A program made the position numbers and the translations under genes. Of a stretch of DNA of 11,300 nucleotides, positions 1 to 7,769 are shown one piece after another. Within the stretch, counting starts at the first letter, position 1. The number at the start of each line of letters is the position of its first letter. The DNA is from Planctomycetota bacterium (GTDB lineage Bacteria; Planctomycetota; Planctomycetia; Pirellulales; Pirellulaceae): contig JAJSAJ010000758.1 of NCBI GenBank assembly GCA_024274855.1, forward strand, positions 1 to 11,300. Reading direction: 5' to 3'. Below the pieces are notes generated by a model, which was not told the DNA's origin, did no database searches, and worked only from the letters and a program-made list of their open reading frames with translations.

Positions 1-267
1 ATAGGTCCCACGGATGGCAGAGCCGACCCACGGATGAGGAGGATATAGGTCCCACAGATGGCAGAGCGGAGTCACGGATGATGGTGAGATAGGTCCCACG
101 GATGGCAGAGCCGACCCACGGATGAGGAAGGAGAGAGTGAAGCCCACGGATGGCAGGGCAGACCCACGGATGAGGAAGGAGAGAGTGAAGCCCACGGATG
201 GCAGAGCCGACCCACGGATGAGGAAAAGAGGATAGAGCCTACGGATGACAGGGCGGACAAGGCCGAT
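1..267. repeat. Tandem array of six 44-48 bp repeat units
   Basis: The decamer CCCACGGATG or a close variant starts at 7, 51, 95, 143, 191 and 238, giving unit lengths of 44, 44, 48, 48 and 47. Inside each unit the decamer recurs 20 bp later (27, 71, 115, 163, 211), so the array has a period within a period. Copies 3 to 5 are nearly identical. Copy 2 (CCCACAGATG and GTCACGGATG) and copy 6 (CCTACGGATG, second half almost lost) are decayed. The purine-rich linkers (GAGGAAGGAGAGAGTGA type) account for most of the length differences. The array reaches the left edge of the window, so its true extent is unknown. Bases 268-340, between the array and the isomerase gene, show nothing I can name. The array is not a CRISPR because it has no unique spacers. 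Confidence 0.9.
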
Positions 268-340
268 GAAAGACTGTCGTGCGACTTCGTGCCAATCCTG
301 TGGCCACCTTGGATGGCGAAAACACTACGCGGATTCAGAG

Positions 341-1297
341 TTACCTCACCGGCATACATACATATTTTCTCAGAAACGCATTATTTTTCTTTGTATCCTC
401 AACGCAATCGTCCGTGCTACCGTGGCTCGACTCATAAACGTACCAGCCGTCGTACTCGATCTTGTTGAAGGCTCGAAACGCCGCAGGCCAATCGATCGGG
501 CCGCGCTGTTCAAGCAAATCGGTCCCGTTCTTGACATGCACCTGGCAAATCCGTTTCTTACCAAGCAGTTGAATGCCCGAGATCGCCTGGTCTCCATAAC
601 CGTAATAGGCCATGTTGTGAAGGTCGTAATAGACACCGACTGACGAATGCTCGACCAGGTCAACCAGTTTCTTATTGTCCGCTGGACTCAGTGAGTTCTC
701 CAACCCCAAGATCACACCGGCATCGGCGGCCCGGGGCGCGATCTTGCGCAGCATCGTCACGATCGGACCATACGACGACTCGTGCGACATGTCGGGGGCA
801 TCTTTCCTGAAGAATGCCACCAGGATCACCGAGCTACCCAGCAGCTCAGCCGCTCGAATCGACTTGATCAGGCTATCACTCGCTCCCGGACTGTGGATTC
901 TGACTCCTCGATCCCAGACCCCGGCCAAGGACGGAATTCGCACAGCCCACCGGTCGGCCGCTCGCTTGTACCGACGAACGATATCCCAATCGCGAAGATT
1001 GATTTTGCCCGAGGTTGCCTGGAGCTCCACACCCATGACTCCCGGCATACCGGCCGCTCGCTTGATGACATCCAAGGTGCCGACCATCCGCATACTTGCT
1101 GCACGAATGCCGATCTTTAGAGGAATCTGCCTGCTACCACCACTAACGTCAGTCCCCGTCTCCGCGGAATTGGCCGGCCGGGTCCCCAGACCGGCCGCGA
1201 TCGTTCCGAACACCGCTGTCTTCAAAACCCGACGCCGAGTCAGTCGGTTCGCTTTCCCCTGTCCCGACGCGGCGCGGCTTATGCTGTGGCTGTTCAT
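341..1297 (-). CDS. Tat-exported sugar phosphate isomerase/epimerase (xylose isomerase-like TIM barrel)
   Basis: This 318-residue protein begins with a twin-arginine signal: RRRVLK at residues 21-26, a hydrophobic stretch to about residue 38 and a likely cleavage near residue 45. The mature enzyme should therefore be folded and exported. The rest fits the AP endonuclease 2/xylose isomerase-like TIM barrel, whose members bind a divalent metal and isomerise or epimerise sugars. Candidate metal ligands fall in the expected order: E200 (LGLEN), D225 (YYDLHN), H254 (QVHVKNG) and E289 (YVYESS). The start is supported by a strong ribosome site, GGGAGG at 1306-1311, eight bases before ATG. The gene lies 54 bp downstream of the transporter on the same strand and is probably co-transcribed with it. 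The substrate cannot be read from sequence. The family is highly expanded in planctomycetes (established knowledge). The family call is confident; the specific activity is not. Confidence 0.88.
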   Translation of the reverse strand: MNSHSISRAASGQGKANRLTRRRVLKTAVFGTIAAGLGTRPANSAETGTDVSGGSRQIPLKIGIRAASMRMVGTLDVIKRAAGMPGVMGVELQATSGKINLRDWDIVRRYKRAADRWAVRIPSLAGVWDRGVRIHSPGASDSLIKSIRAAELLGSSVILVAFFRKDAPDMSHESSYGPIVTMLRKIAPRAADAGVILGLENSLSPADNKKLVDLVEHSSVGVYYDLHNMAYYGYGDQAISGIQLLGKKRICQVHVKNGTDLLEQRGPIDWPAAFRAFNKIEYDGWYVYESSHGSTDDCVEDTKKNNAFLRKYVCMPVR

Positions 1298-1351
1298 GCT
1301 CGTGTCCTCCCTTTAAATCCGCTGGATTGATCCGTTGGACCTACCTGTATG

Positions 1352-2296
1352 TTAATCCGTGCCCGCTTTGCCATCGGTGGTCCTACTCTGTCCGTTATCC
1401 GTAGTATCTTTTCGCCATTCACGCCACTCGATCCAAATCAGCGTCGCCAACGCTGCAAGCATGATCGCCGCTCCGAGCCATTGAAGCGGCGACAACTCAA
1501 TGCCCCAAAGCGGCCATTCGACAACGGCGGTCAGCACCGGCGTGGCAAGCATGAACATCCGCAGTTTCCAAACATCCATGCGCCGCAATGCCACATAGTA
1601 TAACGGAAGCGAGACGGCCACGAGTATTCCAAGGATCATTATCGGAATCAACGCGGTCGGATTTCCCAATACGTCCGCGGTTCGCGCGAAGTCACCACCG
1701 AGCAAGCCAAGGGCAATGAATCCGAGCATGCTGATTCCATGGTTGTAGAACGCCACCGACTCTTCGTCCATCACCACCATGATATGGCGGATCACGAAAG
1801 CATTGACTGAGAACCCGAGTGCCGTGACGATCGTCATCACATCGCCCACGACGTGGCCACCCCAATCGAACCGGCCAACTTCCATCAACAGAGCGAGTCC
1901 CACGAACATTACGGGCAACAGAGCCAGTTGCCGCAAACCGATCCGCTCCAGTCCCAATAGAGCACCGATCAGGACGACGAAGACAACGTCGAAGCGAATC
2001 AGTATTCCCACATTCGTAGCCGTGGTCCACCGGACGGCACTGAACCAGGTAAGATTGATGACGATGGAAATGGCCCCCATCAGCAGCAGCCACCCAACCT
2101 GTCCCCGTGGCCGCAAGCGTCGCCATCGCAGCCCTCTCATGACAATCCAGCCTCCGAGGACTGGCAGCGTTACACACCGGGACAACGTCCCGACAAGCCC
2201 AACCGGCCAGCCCTCATTTCGAATCAGCCATCGCAACAACAGTGTGACAACGACCCAAGGAACGACGGCCAGCGAGGCGTAGAAGACTGTCTTCAT
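1352..2296 (-). CDS. DMT-superfamily (EamA) transporter
   Basis: This 314-residue membrane protein has about ten hydrophobic segments, near residues 5-25, 32-56, 66-88, 94-116, 121-141, 148-175, 182-201, 214-236, 243-264 and 270-290. That is the two-times-five layout of EamA/drug-metabolite transporters. The second half ends with the typical run RMFMLATPVLTAVVEWPLWG followed by a final helix and a charged, probably cytoplasmic tail. The family moves small metabolites such as amino acids, nucleosides or sugars across the inner membrane; the substrate here is unknown. I chose the ATG at 2294-2296 because GGAAGAGAG (2306-2314) precedes it. The open frame extends to a TTG at 2368, but that codon has no ribosome site and adds a non-hydrophobic 24-residue lead. 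The exported isomerase follows 54 bp downstream, suggesting uptake or efflux of a related compound. The next upstream gene on this strand ends at 2581, beyond a large hairpin repeat. Confidence 0.9.
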   Translation of the reverse strand: MKTVFYASLAVVPWVVVTLLLRWLIRNEGWPVGLVGTLSRCVTLPVLGGWIVMRGLRWRRLRPRGQVGWLLLMGAISIVINLTWFSAVRWTTATNVGILIRFDVVFVVLIGALLGLERIGLRQLALLPVMFVGLALLMEVGRFDWGGHVVGDVMTIVTALGFSVNAFVIRHIMVVMDEESVAFYNHGISMLGFIALGLLGGDFARTADVLGNPTALIPIMILGILVAVSLPLYYVALRRMDVWKLRMFMLATPVLTAVVEWPLWGIELSPLQWLGAAIMLAALATLIWIEWREWRKDTTDNGQSRTTDGKAGTD

Positions 2297-2368
2297 AATC
2301 GGACGCTCTCTTCCAGGTACGCTTGACTCTACACGTTTAGCCTGGGCAGTGATCGTTAGCTGGGCCAA

Positions 2369-2451
2369 CGGGAGGGCGATGCTCCCGCAGAGCCGGTGAA
2401 AAGTGTCGACGCTGGTTGACGCGACGGCTCAGCAGGAGCTTCGCCCTCCCG
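2369..2451. repeat. Long imperfect inverted repeat (27-bp arms, 29-nt loop)
   Basis: The left arm 2369-2395 and right arm 2425-2451 are inverted copies matching at 24 of 27 positions. The arms begin CGGGAGGGCGA and end at GAGCCG, with a 29-base loop between them. The structure lies between the end of the nuclease fragment (2581) and the start of the transporter (2296), both on the minus strand. It could insulate the two transcription units as a hairpin, but no T-tract follows on either side, so a classical intrinsic terminator is not supported. The size, the palindrome and the absence of coding content fit a dispersed REP- or MITE-like element. From memory, similar GGAGGGCGAAGCTCC palindromes are common in Pirellula-type genomes, but I could not check this. 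Confidence 0.8.
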
Positions 2452-2479
2452 TGTGGTGGACCCCTCCCGTGTGGTAGCC
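2444..2479. repeat. 18-bp tandem duplication next to the inverted repeat
   Basis: CCCTCCCGTGTGGT occurs at 2444-2457 and again at 2462-2475. The two 18-bp units (2444-2461 and 2462-2479) match at 16 of 18 positions. The first copy overlaps the outer end of the right arm of the inverted repeat, so the duplication probably arose at the edge of that element, for example by slippage or during its insertion or excision. No function is apparent. The remaining bases to 2580 hold no recognised gene or convincing terminator. Confidence 0.7.
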
Positions 2480-2580
2480 CACGTAACGATCAAGACGTCC
2501 AACCTGTCTTGCCAGACGGCCAATGAGGTTACGTTATCTGGAAATATGGATTGTGCGGGCGCTCGTGACAGATTCTCTGT

Positions 2581-3117
2581 TTACCCGCTCGCATCACGTT
2601 CTTCCGATTCGTCCTCTTCGTCCATTTCCTCGATTCGGCGCACCAATCGAGCAAGAACCGCAGTGCGGTCCGCATACCAATCTTTGGCCAGCACATGCGC
2701 GATGCTCCAGCCAAAGTTCCGCAGCAATTTCGGCCGCATCATGTCTCGTTCCAGCACATCCGATTGGTCATAGTAGGCATCGTCGTCGAGCAGAATACCG
2801 AGCCGATATTTGCTATCCCCGGCACAACGGATCGCCAAGTCGCATCGGAAATGAGACTGCCCCACCTCACGATCAACCTGGAACCCCTGCTGGACAAGTG
2901 CCGCGGCAAGCTGGTCGGCCACAGGCATCGGTTTCGCTTGCTCATCAGCATCGTCGGTATCATGCCATGGCGACAGGCCGTGTAGCACGTGTCGAGCGGC
3001 GGCGACGTTACCGATCGAGACAGCCTCGGCGTAGCGCAGGTAGTTTTTCAGGCAGTTGGCACCTTCGTTATAGTCGTTTGTAATGTGATTGTGTTGAATC
3101 GAGCTGATCACGGCCAT
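2581..3117 (-). CDS. Frameshift-separated C-terminal nuclease fragment (Vsr/MTES_1575-like) of the upstream helicase
   Basis: This 178-residue frame is not an independent gene. Read upstream without its ATG, it continues as KRLNVAFSRAKHH, the SF1 helicase motif VI expected right after the GPINKSGGE end of the 3147-7769 frame. No ribosome site precedes the ATG at 3115-3117. Residues about 65-160 resemble the small endonuclease domain (MTES_1575/Vsr-like, PD-(D/E)xK-related) that closes many DUF4011 helicases: VADQLAAALVQQGF, then FRCDLAI (D93), YRLGILLDDDAYY, and FGWSIAHVLAKDWYAD. The usual I-E-x-D-G stretch reads ILLDDD (108-113), so one expected acidic residue is leucine and catalytic competence is uncertain. 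The tail is strongly acidic (EEMDEEDESEERD). Joined to the upstream frame, the protein would be 1729 residues. Confidence 0.75.
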   Translation of the reverse strand: MAVISSIQHNHITNDYNEGANCLKNYLRYAEAVSIGNVAAARHVLHGLSPWHDTDDADEQAKPMPVADQLAAALVQQGFQVDREVGQSHFRCDLAIRCAGDSKYRLGILLDDDAYYDQSDVLERDMMRPKLLRNFGWSIAHVLAKDWYADRTAVLARLVRRIEEMDEEDESEERDASG

Positions 3118-3146
3118 ATGATGTTTGGCGCGAGAAAAGGCGACAT

Positions 3147-6100
3147 TCAGGCGTTTTCCCCACCGCTCTTGTTGATCGGCCCAAAGTTCATCAGCATCTT
3201 GCCATTGGGGCCATGCCCATAGCAGATGCTCAGAATGATCACATCGCGCTCATCACCTTGGATGTTTTCCAGGTTCTTGACCAACAGGCCGACAAACTGC
3301 CCGTCTTCTTCACGCTCGAGTTCCCGGTCAAGCAGATCTCGAAAATCTCGATCGTCTTGTGTCAGACGCTCGAGCGCCCCTTCAATTTCATCTTGCTGTG
3401 CTTCGCTGAACGCAACGATTCCAATACTCATCCCCTGATGGTGCGTTAGCAGTCGCCGCACCAGTTGGGCAATGTAATCCGCCTCCGCCCGATTCCGCCG
3501 CTTGGCATAGATGCCATGCTGCATGAAGTGAAAGCTGACCGATCGTGCGAGCAGTTGATCTGCATTCGCTTTGCCGTCCGCCGACCGGGTGGCGAGCAAC
3601 GGTGCTCGATCTGGTGGCGGCAGCTCTTCTTCGGGGACGGTCAGAAGGCGACCGTCATAAAACGCCCAGTTCGAAAAGCTGATCAGCGACTCGCTTCGAC
3701 TGCGATAGTGCCAGCCAAGCAACGTGGATGGCAGGTTCTTGGCCGCGTGATTCAAGAAACTGTTGCTGTCCAGGTCGTACTGCACCAACTCGCCCGCTTG
3801 TTCCACCAGCAATTCCTCTTCCTCATCCGTTCGCTTGGCGGAAAAGAAATCGGTCGGTGGCAGCTGCATTTCGTCACCGACAACGATCCCCTGAGAGGCA
3901 CGGAAAATCGAAGGGACCGATTCTTCCAGCGTAATCTGACTTGCCTCGTCGAAAATGACAACATCGAAATGATCGACATCCAATGGCAACGTATCCGAAA
4001 CACTCAACGGACTCATCAACCAGATGGGCTTCAGATCCCGGACCACGTCGCCCGTTTCGCCGGCAACCAAATCGCGAATCGACTTGTAACGCATTGATTT
4101 GCCGAACTCGTGTTCCAGCTGCCGGCGGCCCCGACTGTAACGTTTCTTCAGAACCTTCTGGTCGGGCGTCAGCTGCGCAGCCGGCAGGCTGGAAACCTTG
4201 ACATGGTCCAACAATCGGCGTTTGACCCGGCTGCGAAGCGCGCTCGCATTGGCCTTGAGCCACTTCTGGTACAGTTGGTCCACTTGCTTCGTGTGCCTGC
4301 GGCGTGCCGCGTCATCGAATCGACTCAGTGGCCGGTCGGCTCGATAGACTTCCTGCAGGCTACGATCCGCAACAGCCGCCTCGATTTGTTCGGGCCGGAG
4401 CGGCAGTTTTCGCAATGCTCTACTTAAATCTTCGGGAACATCCGCAATCTCGGCCAACGCCTGCAAATAGTCGGGCAAATCCCCGAGTGAATCAGCCAGT
4501 CCGGCCAGTTGCTTGTCAAGTTGCTCAAATGAAAGATCAGCGCCATCGTCAAACAGCCGATCCAGTTCGCCAGAGAGTCCGGCCAGATACTGGTCGGCAG
4601 CGACCAGCTTGTCAATGATTTCTCGAGACTTGTCGGATCTGAGCAGCGCGTTGTGGATCCGCATCAGCCACTTAGGAAACTGAGGCAGCACTTGTCGCAC
4701 TTGATAAACGTGCTCGACCAGCGAATCGACATCGTCCTCAATCTGATAGACTTGCGAGATATGACGGCGTCGGCTTTCGAGTTCGTCCAGCAACGCGTAT
4801 TCATTCTCTAAGGCGGTCAATACTTGAGTCCATGAAGGGCGAACGATATGTGATCGAAAATCATACGTTCGTTTCAACACGCGACGCAGTCGCCACCAGG
4901 AGAGTTTGATCCACGGAAACAGCCCTGTTTCAAACTGTCGGGCCTGTGCCAACGCGGTCGGCAACTCGTCGGGTGATAGCTTCTGACGCCAGGCCTTGTT
5001 TGCGTTACGAGCCTCCTCGACAGCCTGCTGCTGCTTGTGGTACTTCCGCGTTGCCTTGGTAAAGCGACTGGCTCGCGGGCTCTTCGGATCAAGCAATGCC
5101 ATTTGATCAAGGTTCGAGACAGGTCGCACAAGCCCAGCATACTCAATCAACTTCCGAGCACGCGCAGTCTCTTCCCACTGATCACGCGGGATTGTCGACC
5201 GACCAAGCGTCTCTTCCAATTGGCTCCGGTAACGTTCGGCCGCTTCGATACTGGTCGAGATTACCTCTAACGGCCGGTCGACCATGGCAAGCCCTGCCGA
5301 AAGGACATGCAACGGGTGATGGGCCAGAATCCCATCTCGCTGAAACTCCTTTACCGAATCGGCGAACAGAGCGATCGATTCGCGATAGCCTTGCCAGACG
5401 GCAAAATCGGGAAGTCGTTCCTGTTCGACGGGCGTCAGCGGCGGCAAGCGATCAGACAGCTCGACACACCGATCCAGCAACTGGCGAACTGGAAGAGCAA
5501 CATGATCGTGCGTCTGTTGCATGGCAAGGCCGAAGTGCTCGAGCGGTTGCAGGTGAGTGTCAAGCTGCCGAAGCAGTTCCTTGCGTCTCTGGCTTTCAGT
5601 ATCGACATCGTCGGGCTCCGCTAGAAGCATCTCGTAGGTCCGTTTAAGGTCCATCACGAATTGTTTTTTGTCTGTCTGGGAATCATGAATCCGGCAGGAA
5701 AGATCGGCTAGTCCGCACTGCCGCAATCTCGCATGGACAACATCGACTGCCGCGCGCTTTTCGCATACAAACAAGACACGTTTTCCTCGCGCGACGTAGT
5801 CGGCGATCAGGTTTGTAATGGTTTGCGACTTGCCGGTGCCGGGCGGACCTTGCACGATGTAGCTGTTGCCGGCCCGCGCTTCCGCAATGGCCGTGGCTTG
5901 CGTCGGATCACAAGGCACAACGTCATAGCGCTCGTCCAACGGCGGCGGCTCGACAGGGTCTCGATCAACGGGACGGGGCACGAGCGAAAAAGTTGCGTCG
6001 AAAGCCGGGTTTGGCGATTGTTGCTCCAAGAGTGTGTCGTAGTCGCGAACCAAGGACATTCGCCTGTACTTGAAGTTCGCCAGCGTCAAGCTGCACAGAT

Positions 6101-7769
6101 CAAAACGCCATGTGTAGGGATTGTCACCACCCCCCTCTTGCAAGCTGAAGAAAGTCTGCTCCTTTTCAGCCACGGGCCGACTCGGCTCCTCCGTCGCAAA
6201 CGTGCGTGGCCTTGGCCGTTGCTCGATGATCGCGCGAAGATGCGTGCTCGGCGGGCGGATCTTGTCCGAAAACAGCTTGATACCCAACGGATGATAGTTT
6301 GCGGGATCATAACTGTAGTCCAGATCCAGGAAACTGCGCACGCCACGGCCGGAAATCCTGGCCCGGCGCCGATACTGGTCCAACTTGCGCCGCGCTTTGT
6401 CACGAATCAAAGTAATCCGAGGCCGATCGATCTTCTCCAACGTAACGGCCGGGTCACTGGCCCGAATCTTTTCCGAGAGATACGTATGAAACTGCTGAAA
6501 GGTCGTCTTTGACAAGTCAAGCAGTTCAGGCAATTCAATGTCGTAAAGCTGTTTGAACTGGTGCCGAATGACGGGGTTGATTTCTGCTTCGTCCGAAAGC
6601 GGCTCGAGAATGTAGGTATCGTGGATGCCCTTCTTCTTCTTCAGTCGGACCGGCAGCAGCACCAGCGGAGATTCGTAGTGCTCGATCGGCCGCTCCTTCA
6701 GATTCGCCCAGTGCAAAAAACAACCGACAAGTCGTAGCTGGGAAAATCCGAACTCGGCCTGATCTTTCCGAGTCTCGGCGATGATACGATCCAATACACT
6801 GGGCAGATACAGCGCCTCGGCAAAGTTCAGACGTTTGTTTAGCGAGATCGACGCGCCGCTGGCGATTGCCTTCTGCAAATCATCATTCCAGACAAAGATC
6901 TGGTCCGGTCGAATATGCTCGATGTCAAACGACAACGGTACGGAAGCATGGGTCAAGTTGACCGTCTGCATCGTGGGTCGAAAGTGCAGCAGCCGATTCC
7001 GCCTCGAAATCTCGAACAACCGGTCCTTCAATTTGGTAAGCACCACGTGCTGTTTGGCGTGCGAGTCCTTTTCATGAAACCCCTTGATCCTCGCCAAATC
7101 CAGATCGAAATCGACTTCTTGATCACGGTAATTGTCGAGACTGTGTAACAAAGCGGCCAGATCTTGAGGGCGACGATGACGATCAATTTCCGTCATGCTA
7201 ACAATCGCCCGCGCCAACACCGGGTGCAAATCAGGCACAAGCACGAAGAGATTTTGCCGAGCGTCGACGAAGGTCTCCAAGTCTTCCGGATTCGTGAAGT
7301 CGAGTCGACATGCCAGGCTGGCCAGGATCATGCCGAGTCCAAAAACGTCGGTCAGCGGGTCGTCATGCCCGATTTGATGCTCCCAAGTGACATAGCCGGG
7401 CAGATAGATCGGGCGAGTAATCGTGCCGTTGCGATCGCCAATCGCCAAATTGACGATCGGCTCGCGACCTTCGTCGACGTCCGTTCTCCTCCGTGACTCG
7501 GCAACAACATCCACCGCTCGGCAGCCGGCCGTCTCGATGCGCCGCAACTCGCTCGCCCGGTTCCGCAACTGACCCCATTTCGACTCCGCAAACCAGATGC
7601 GATTATCCTCCACGAAAAGATCGTCGAGTCCTTCGAGCGGTGCGACCCGGTCGGCCGCATGTGCCGTAATCACATCTCGGACCAGCGGCAGAAAGCTGAC
7701 CAGGACATCTTCCGTCGAGAATCCGCCCGCTTCGATGCGGCTTCTGAGAAATTCGTGAAAAGCAATCAT
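3147..7769 (-). CDS. Pseudokinase-DUF4011-SF1 helicase protein, truncated by a frameshift before its nuclease domain
   Basis: This is a 1540-residue, probably cytoplasmic protein. Residues about 20-215 resemble only the C-lobe of a protein kinase (LPGYVTWEH near 123, DPLTDVFGLGMILASL at 137-152, MTEIDRHRRPQDLAAL at 192-207). The N-lobe and the HRD and DFG catalytic signatures are absent, so it should be a pseudokinase. Residues about 240-620 carry the DUF4011-type region (LFEISRRNRLLHF at 251-263). The SF1 (UPF1/DNA2-like) helicase follows, with Walker A GPPGTGKS 641-648, a long helical insert about 700-1230, Walker B IFDEASQ 1272-1278, GDEMQLPP 1298-1305, HYRSRSESLI 1354-1363 and QGDERDVIIL 1504-1513. 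The frame stops at residue 1540 inside motif VI; the remainder is in another frame (2581-3153). ATG 7767-7769 overlaps the peptidase stop as ATGA, implying translational coupling. The SF1 motifs predict ATP-driven nucleic acid translocation. Its target is unknown and a defence role is inference. Confidence 0.88.
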   Translation of the reverse strand: MIAFHEFLRSRIEAGGFSTEDVLVSFLPLVRDVITAHAADRVAPLEGLDDLFVEDNRIWFAESKWGQLRNRASELRRIETAGCRAVDVVAESRRRTDVDEGREPIVNLAIGDRNGTITRPIYLPGYVTWEHQIGHDDPLTDVFGLGMILASLACRLDFTNPEDLETFVDARQNLFVLVPDLHPVLARAIVSMTEIDRHRRPQDLAALLHSLDNYRDQEVDFDLDLARIKGFHEKDSHAKQHVVLTKLKDRLFEISRRNRLLHFRPTMQTVNLTHASVPLSFDIEHIRPDQIFVWNDDLQKAIASGASISLNKRLNFAEALYLPSVLDRIIAETRKDQAEFGFSQLRLVGCFLHWANLKERPIEHYESPLVLLPVRLKKKKGIHDTYILEPLSDEAEINPVIRHQFKQLYDIELPELLDLSKTTFQQFHTYLSEKIRASDPAVTLEKIDRPRITLIRDKARRKLDQYRRRARISGRGVRSFLDLDYSYDPANYHPLGIKLFSDKIRPPSTHLRAIIEQRPRPRTFATEEPSRPVAEKEQTFFSLQEGGGDNPYTWRFDLCSLTLANFKYRRMSLVRDYDTLLEQQSPNPAFDATFSLVPRPVDRDPVEPPPLDERYDVVPCDPTQATAIAEARAGNSYIVQGPPGTGKSQTITNLIADYVARGKRVLFVCEKRAAVDVVHARLRQCGLADLSCRIHDSQTDKKQFVMDLKRTYEMLLAEPDDVDTESQRRKELLRQLDTHLQPLEHFGLAMQQTHDHVALPVRQLLDRCVELSDRLPPLTPVEQERLPDFAVWQGYRESIALFADSVKEFQRDGILAHHPLHVLSAGLAMVDRPLEVISTSIEAAERYRSQLEETLGRSTIPRDQWEETARARKLIEYAGLVRPVSNLDQMALLDPKSPRASRFTKATRKYHKQQQAVEEARNANKAWRQKLSPDELPTALAQARQFETGLFPWIKLSWWRLRRVLKRTYDFRSHIVRPSWTQVLTALENEYALLDELESRRRHISQVYQIEDDVDSLVEHVYQVRQVLPQFPKWLMRIHNALLRSDKSREIIDKLVAADQYLAGLSGELDRLFDDGADLSFEQLDKQLAGLADSLGDLPDYLQALAEIADVPEDLSRALRKLPLRPEQIEAAVADRSLQEVYRADRPLSRFDDAARRRHTKQVDQLYQKWLKANASALRSRVKRRLLDHVKVSSLPAAQLTPDQKVLKKRYSRGRRQLEHEFGKSMRYKSIRDLVAGETGDVVRDLKPIWLMSPLSVSDTLPLDVDHFDVVIFDEASQITLEESVPSIFRASQGIVVGDEMQLPPTDFFSAKRTDEEEELLVEQAGELVQYDLDSNSFLNHAAKNLPSTLLGWHYRSRSESLISFSNWAFYDGRLLTVPEEELPPPDRAPLLATRSADGKANADQLLARSVSFHFMQHGIYAKRRNRAEADYIAQLVRRLLTHHQGMSIGIVAFSEAQQDEIEGALERLTQDDRDFRDLLDRELEREEDGQFVGLLVKNLENIQGDERDVIILSICYGHGPNGKMLMNFGPINKSGGENA
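3154..3161 (-). other. Frameshift site in the helicase gene (GGGGAAAA run)
   Basis: On the coding strand the run reads GGGGAAAAC. As given, the codons are GGT GGG GAA AAC GCC TGA, which stop at 3147-3149. With one more A the codons become GGT GGG GAA AAA CGC CTG AAT and restore the conserved SF1 motif VI (GEKRLNVAFSRA), then the nuclease domain. A single missing base in a homopolymer is the simplest reading: a true mutation or a sequencing/assembly error. A programmed -1 shift would also give the right product, but no X_XXY_YYZ heptamer is present in the zero frame. Confidence 0.85.

Noticed and set aside
1..267. CRISPR array
   Set aside because: Units are contiguous near-identical repeats with no unique spacers, and no cas genes are present.
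72..359. Minus-strand open frame of 95 codons with repeated CHPW-type segments
   Set aside because: It is the translation of the tandem repeat. The 48-bp units are a multiple of three and stay open by chance, and there is no ribosome site or recognisable domain.
675..1316. Plus-strand open frames opposite the isomerase (also 245-643)
   Set aside because: They are antisense to a well-supported gene, and their translations show no family features.
2297..2368. Extended start (TTG at 2366-2368) for the transporter
   Set aside because: It has no ribosome site and adds a polar lead before the first membrane segment; the ATG at 2294-2296 fits better.
3147..3161. Programmed -1 ribosomal frameshift
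   Set aside because: The zero-frame codons GGT GGG GAA AAC contain no X_XXY_YYZ heptamer, and the stop follows within two codons. A base loss in the homopolymer is simpler, though not excluded.
5733..6512. 259-codon plus-strand open frame inside the helicase gene
   Set aside because: It is a shadow of the helicase, antisense to its Walker A region, with no recognisable protein features.
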